From JABSQH01 sp039194665 (GTDB lineage: Bacteria > Actinomycetota > Acidimicrobiia > Acidimicrobiales > Ilumatobacteraceae), in the NCBI GenBank assembly GCA_039194665.1, contig JBCCVW010000252.1:1-5949 (forward strand): a stretch of 5,949 bases of DNA, written 5' to 3'. The notes under the pieces were generated by a model. It searched no databases. It was not told the DNA's origin and saw nothing but the letters and a program-made list of their open reading frames with translations. Below, one piece after another: positions 5,131 through 5,949 of this stretch. How positions within the stretch are numbered: position 1 is the first letter of the stretch; each line of letters starts with the position of its first letter. The position numbers and the translations under genes are program-made.

Positions 5131-5949
5131 TCAGCGGCACACGTTGCGCATGGTGCCGATCCCCTCGATCGTCGTGGTGATCACGTCGCCGGCGCGGAGA
5201 AACTGGCCGCTGGCTGCGCCCACGCCGTCGGGAGTGCCCGTGAAAATGATGTCGCCAGGCTCGAGGGTGGCATGCGCGGAGATGTACTCGATCAGCGACG
5301 ACACATCGAAGATGAGGTCGGCCGAGGTGCCGTCCTGTCGACGTTCGTCGTTCACGTCGCACGTGATACCCAACGCGTCGCGGCTGGGCAGGAGGTCTGG
5401 GGACACCATCACCGGGCCGATCGGCCCGTAGCTGTCGCGCGACTTCCCGAGGTCGAAGTGCGGGGGCGACGCCGCGAACTGCAGTGCCCGATCGGAGATG
5501 TCTTGGCCGGCGGTTGCGCCGGCGACGTAGTCCCAGGCGTCGGCCGCGGCGATGTCGCGTCCGCCGCGCCCGATCACCACCACGAGTTCGGCTTCGTAGT
5601 CGACCGCCTCGCCGCGCAGCTCCACGTCGTCGTTCGGCCCGGTGATGCAGTTGGTGAACTTGGTGAACACCAGGGGGACCTTCGGCGCCTCCATCTGCGA
5701 CTCGGCGACATGGCTGGAGTAGTTCAGCCCGATGGCGAAGCTCTTCGGCGGGCGTGGCACCGGCGGACCGAGCACCCCGCTGTCGAGCCGGCCGGTCGGA
5801 TCGCGATCGCCGAGTGTGGCGTCGAGCTCGTGCAGTGCATCGGCGTTGCCAATCGCCGCCATCAGGTCTGGTCCGAGCCGTCCGTTGGAGATCGATTCGA
5901 GGTCGTAGGCGGCGCCGGCGTCGTCGACTAGGACGGCGCGGTTGTCGAG
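5131..5949 (-). CDS. fumarylacetoacetate hydrolase family protein, 5' end outside window
   Basis: 272 codons are visible. The frame stays open from the right edge (LDNRAVLVDDAGAAYDLESI...), so the real start lies beyond 5949 and the internal ATG at 5862 is not it. In the visible fragment, GLNYSSHVAES carries the catalytic His/Glu pair (about residues 80 and 83). DYEAELVVVIG carries Glu119 and Glu121, and TAGQDISDRALQ carries Asp150. E-x-E followed 29 residues later by Asp is the Mg/Mn-binding pattern of FAHD1-like enzymes. GKSRDSYGPIGP, FTGTPDGVG and GDVITTTIEGIGTMRN are further family motifs. Members hydrolyse or isomerise acylpyruvates and ring-cleavage products of aromatic catabolism, or decarboxylate oxaloacetate; the substrate here cannot be assigned. 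It is convergent with the nitroreductase gene. The visible length suggests only a short N-terminal stretch is missing. Confidence 0.93.
   Translation of the reverse strand, partial: LDNRAVLVDDAGAAYDLESISNGRLGPDLMAAIGNADALHELDATLGDRDPTGRLDSGVLGPPVPRPPKSFAIGLNYSSHVAESQMEAPKVPLVFTKFTNCITGPNDDVELRGEAVDYEAELVVVIGRGGRDIAAADAWDYVAGATAGQDISDRALQFAASPPHFDLGKSRDSYGPIGPVMVSPDLLPSRDALGITCDVNDERRQDGTSADLIFDVSSLIEYISAHATLEPGDIIFTGTPDGVGAASGQFLRAGDVITTTIEGIGTMRNVCR

Noticed and set aside
5862..5862. ATG 5862 as the start of the FAH-family gene
   Set aside because: The frame remains open and protein-like to the window edge (LDNRAVLVDDAGAAYDL), as expected of the family's N-terminal strands.
1..5949. CRISPR arrays, tRNA/rRNA genes, insertion sequences or phage genes
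   Set aside because: No repeated spacer-like units, no cloverleaf or rRNA signature, and no transposase or integrase motif were seen.

Overview
This window of about 5.9 kb is GC-rich with strongly G/C-biased third codon positions. It has short intergenic gaps, several TAnnnT -10-like boxes lying a few bases before start codons, and many TetR/LysR regulators. That fits a high-GC actinobacterium, possibly Acidimicrobiia-like, but there is no marker gene here and the taxonomy is inference.

Layout from left to right: (1) the N-terminal part of an alpha/beta hydrolase on the minus strand, running off the left edge; (2) a divergent LysR-family regulator (376-1260, +); (3) a minus-strand redoxin gene (1257-2498) whose stop codon interlocks with the LysR stop in one CTAG; (4) a TetR regulator (2590-3165, +) divergent from the redoxin gene; (5) an unrecognised gene of about 142 codons (3192-3619, -) broken by a one-base frameshift; (6) a second TetR regulator (3797-4417, +) divergent from it, with two tandem palindromic operators in the gap; (7) a nitroreductase-family flavoprotein gene (4520-5095, +); (8) a convergent fumarylacetoacetate-hydrolase-family gene (5131 to beyond 5949, -).

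The main result is item 3. A standard gene finder would report two unrelated ORFs, of 78 and 331 residues, on either side of a stop. They are in the same frame and separated by a single UGA. That UGA sits where redoxins carry the first cysteine of WCxxC, so the motif reads W-U-P-H-C. Twenty nucleotides after the UGA the mRNA can form a perfect 6-bp hairpin with a GGUCG apical loop, which meets the published rules for a bacterial SECIS element. The gene is best read as one 413-residue selenoprotein: a cytosolic-looking AhpC/TSA-type redoxin with Sec79/Cys82, joined to a DsbD-alpha-like C-terminal domain carrying its own cysteine pair (Cys331, Cys336).

The window is three regulator/target modules in a row, each a regulator divergent from an enzyme-type gene: LysR with the hydrolase, TetR-1 with the selenoprotein, TetR-2 with the frameshifted gene. 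The nitroreductase and FAH-family genes follow. The hydrolase, nitroreductase and FAH-family enzymes suggest catabolism or detoxification of small organic molecules, and the selenoprotein suggests thiol/peroxide stress handling. The sequence does not establish a single shared pathway.
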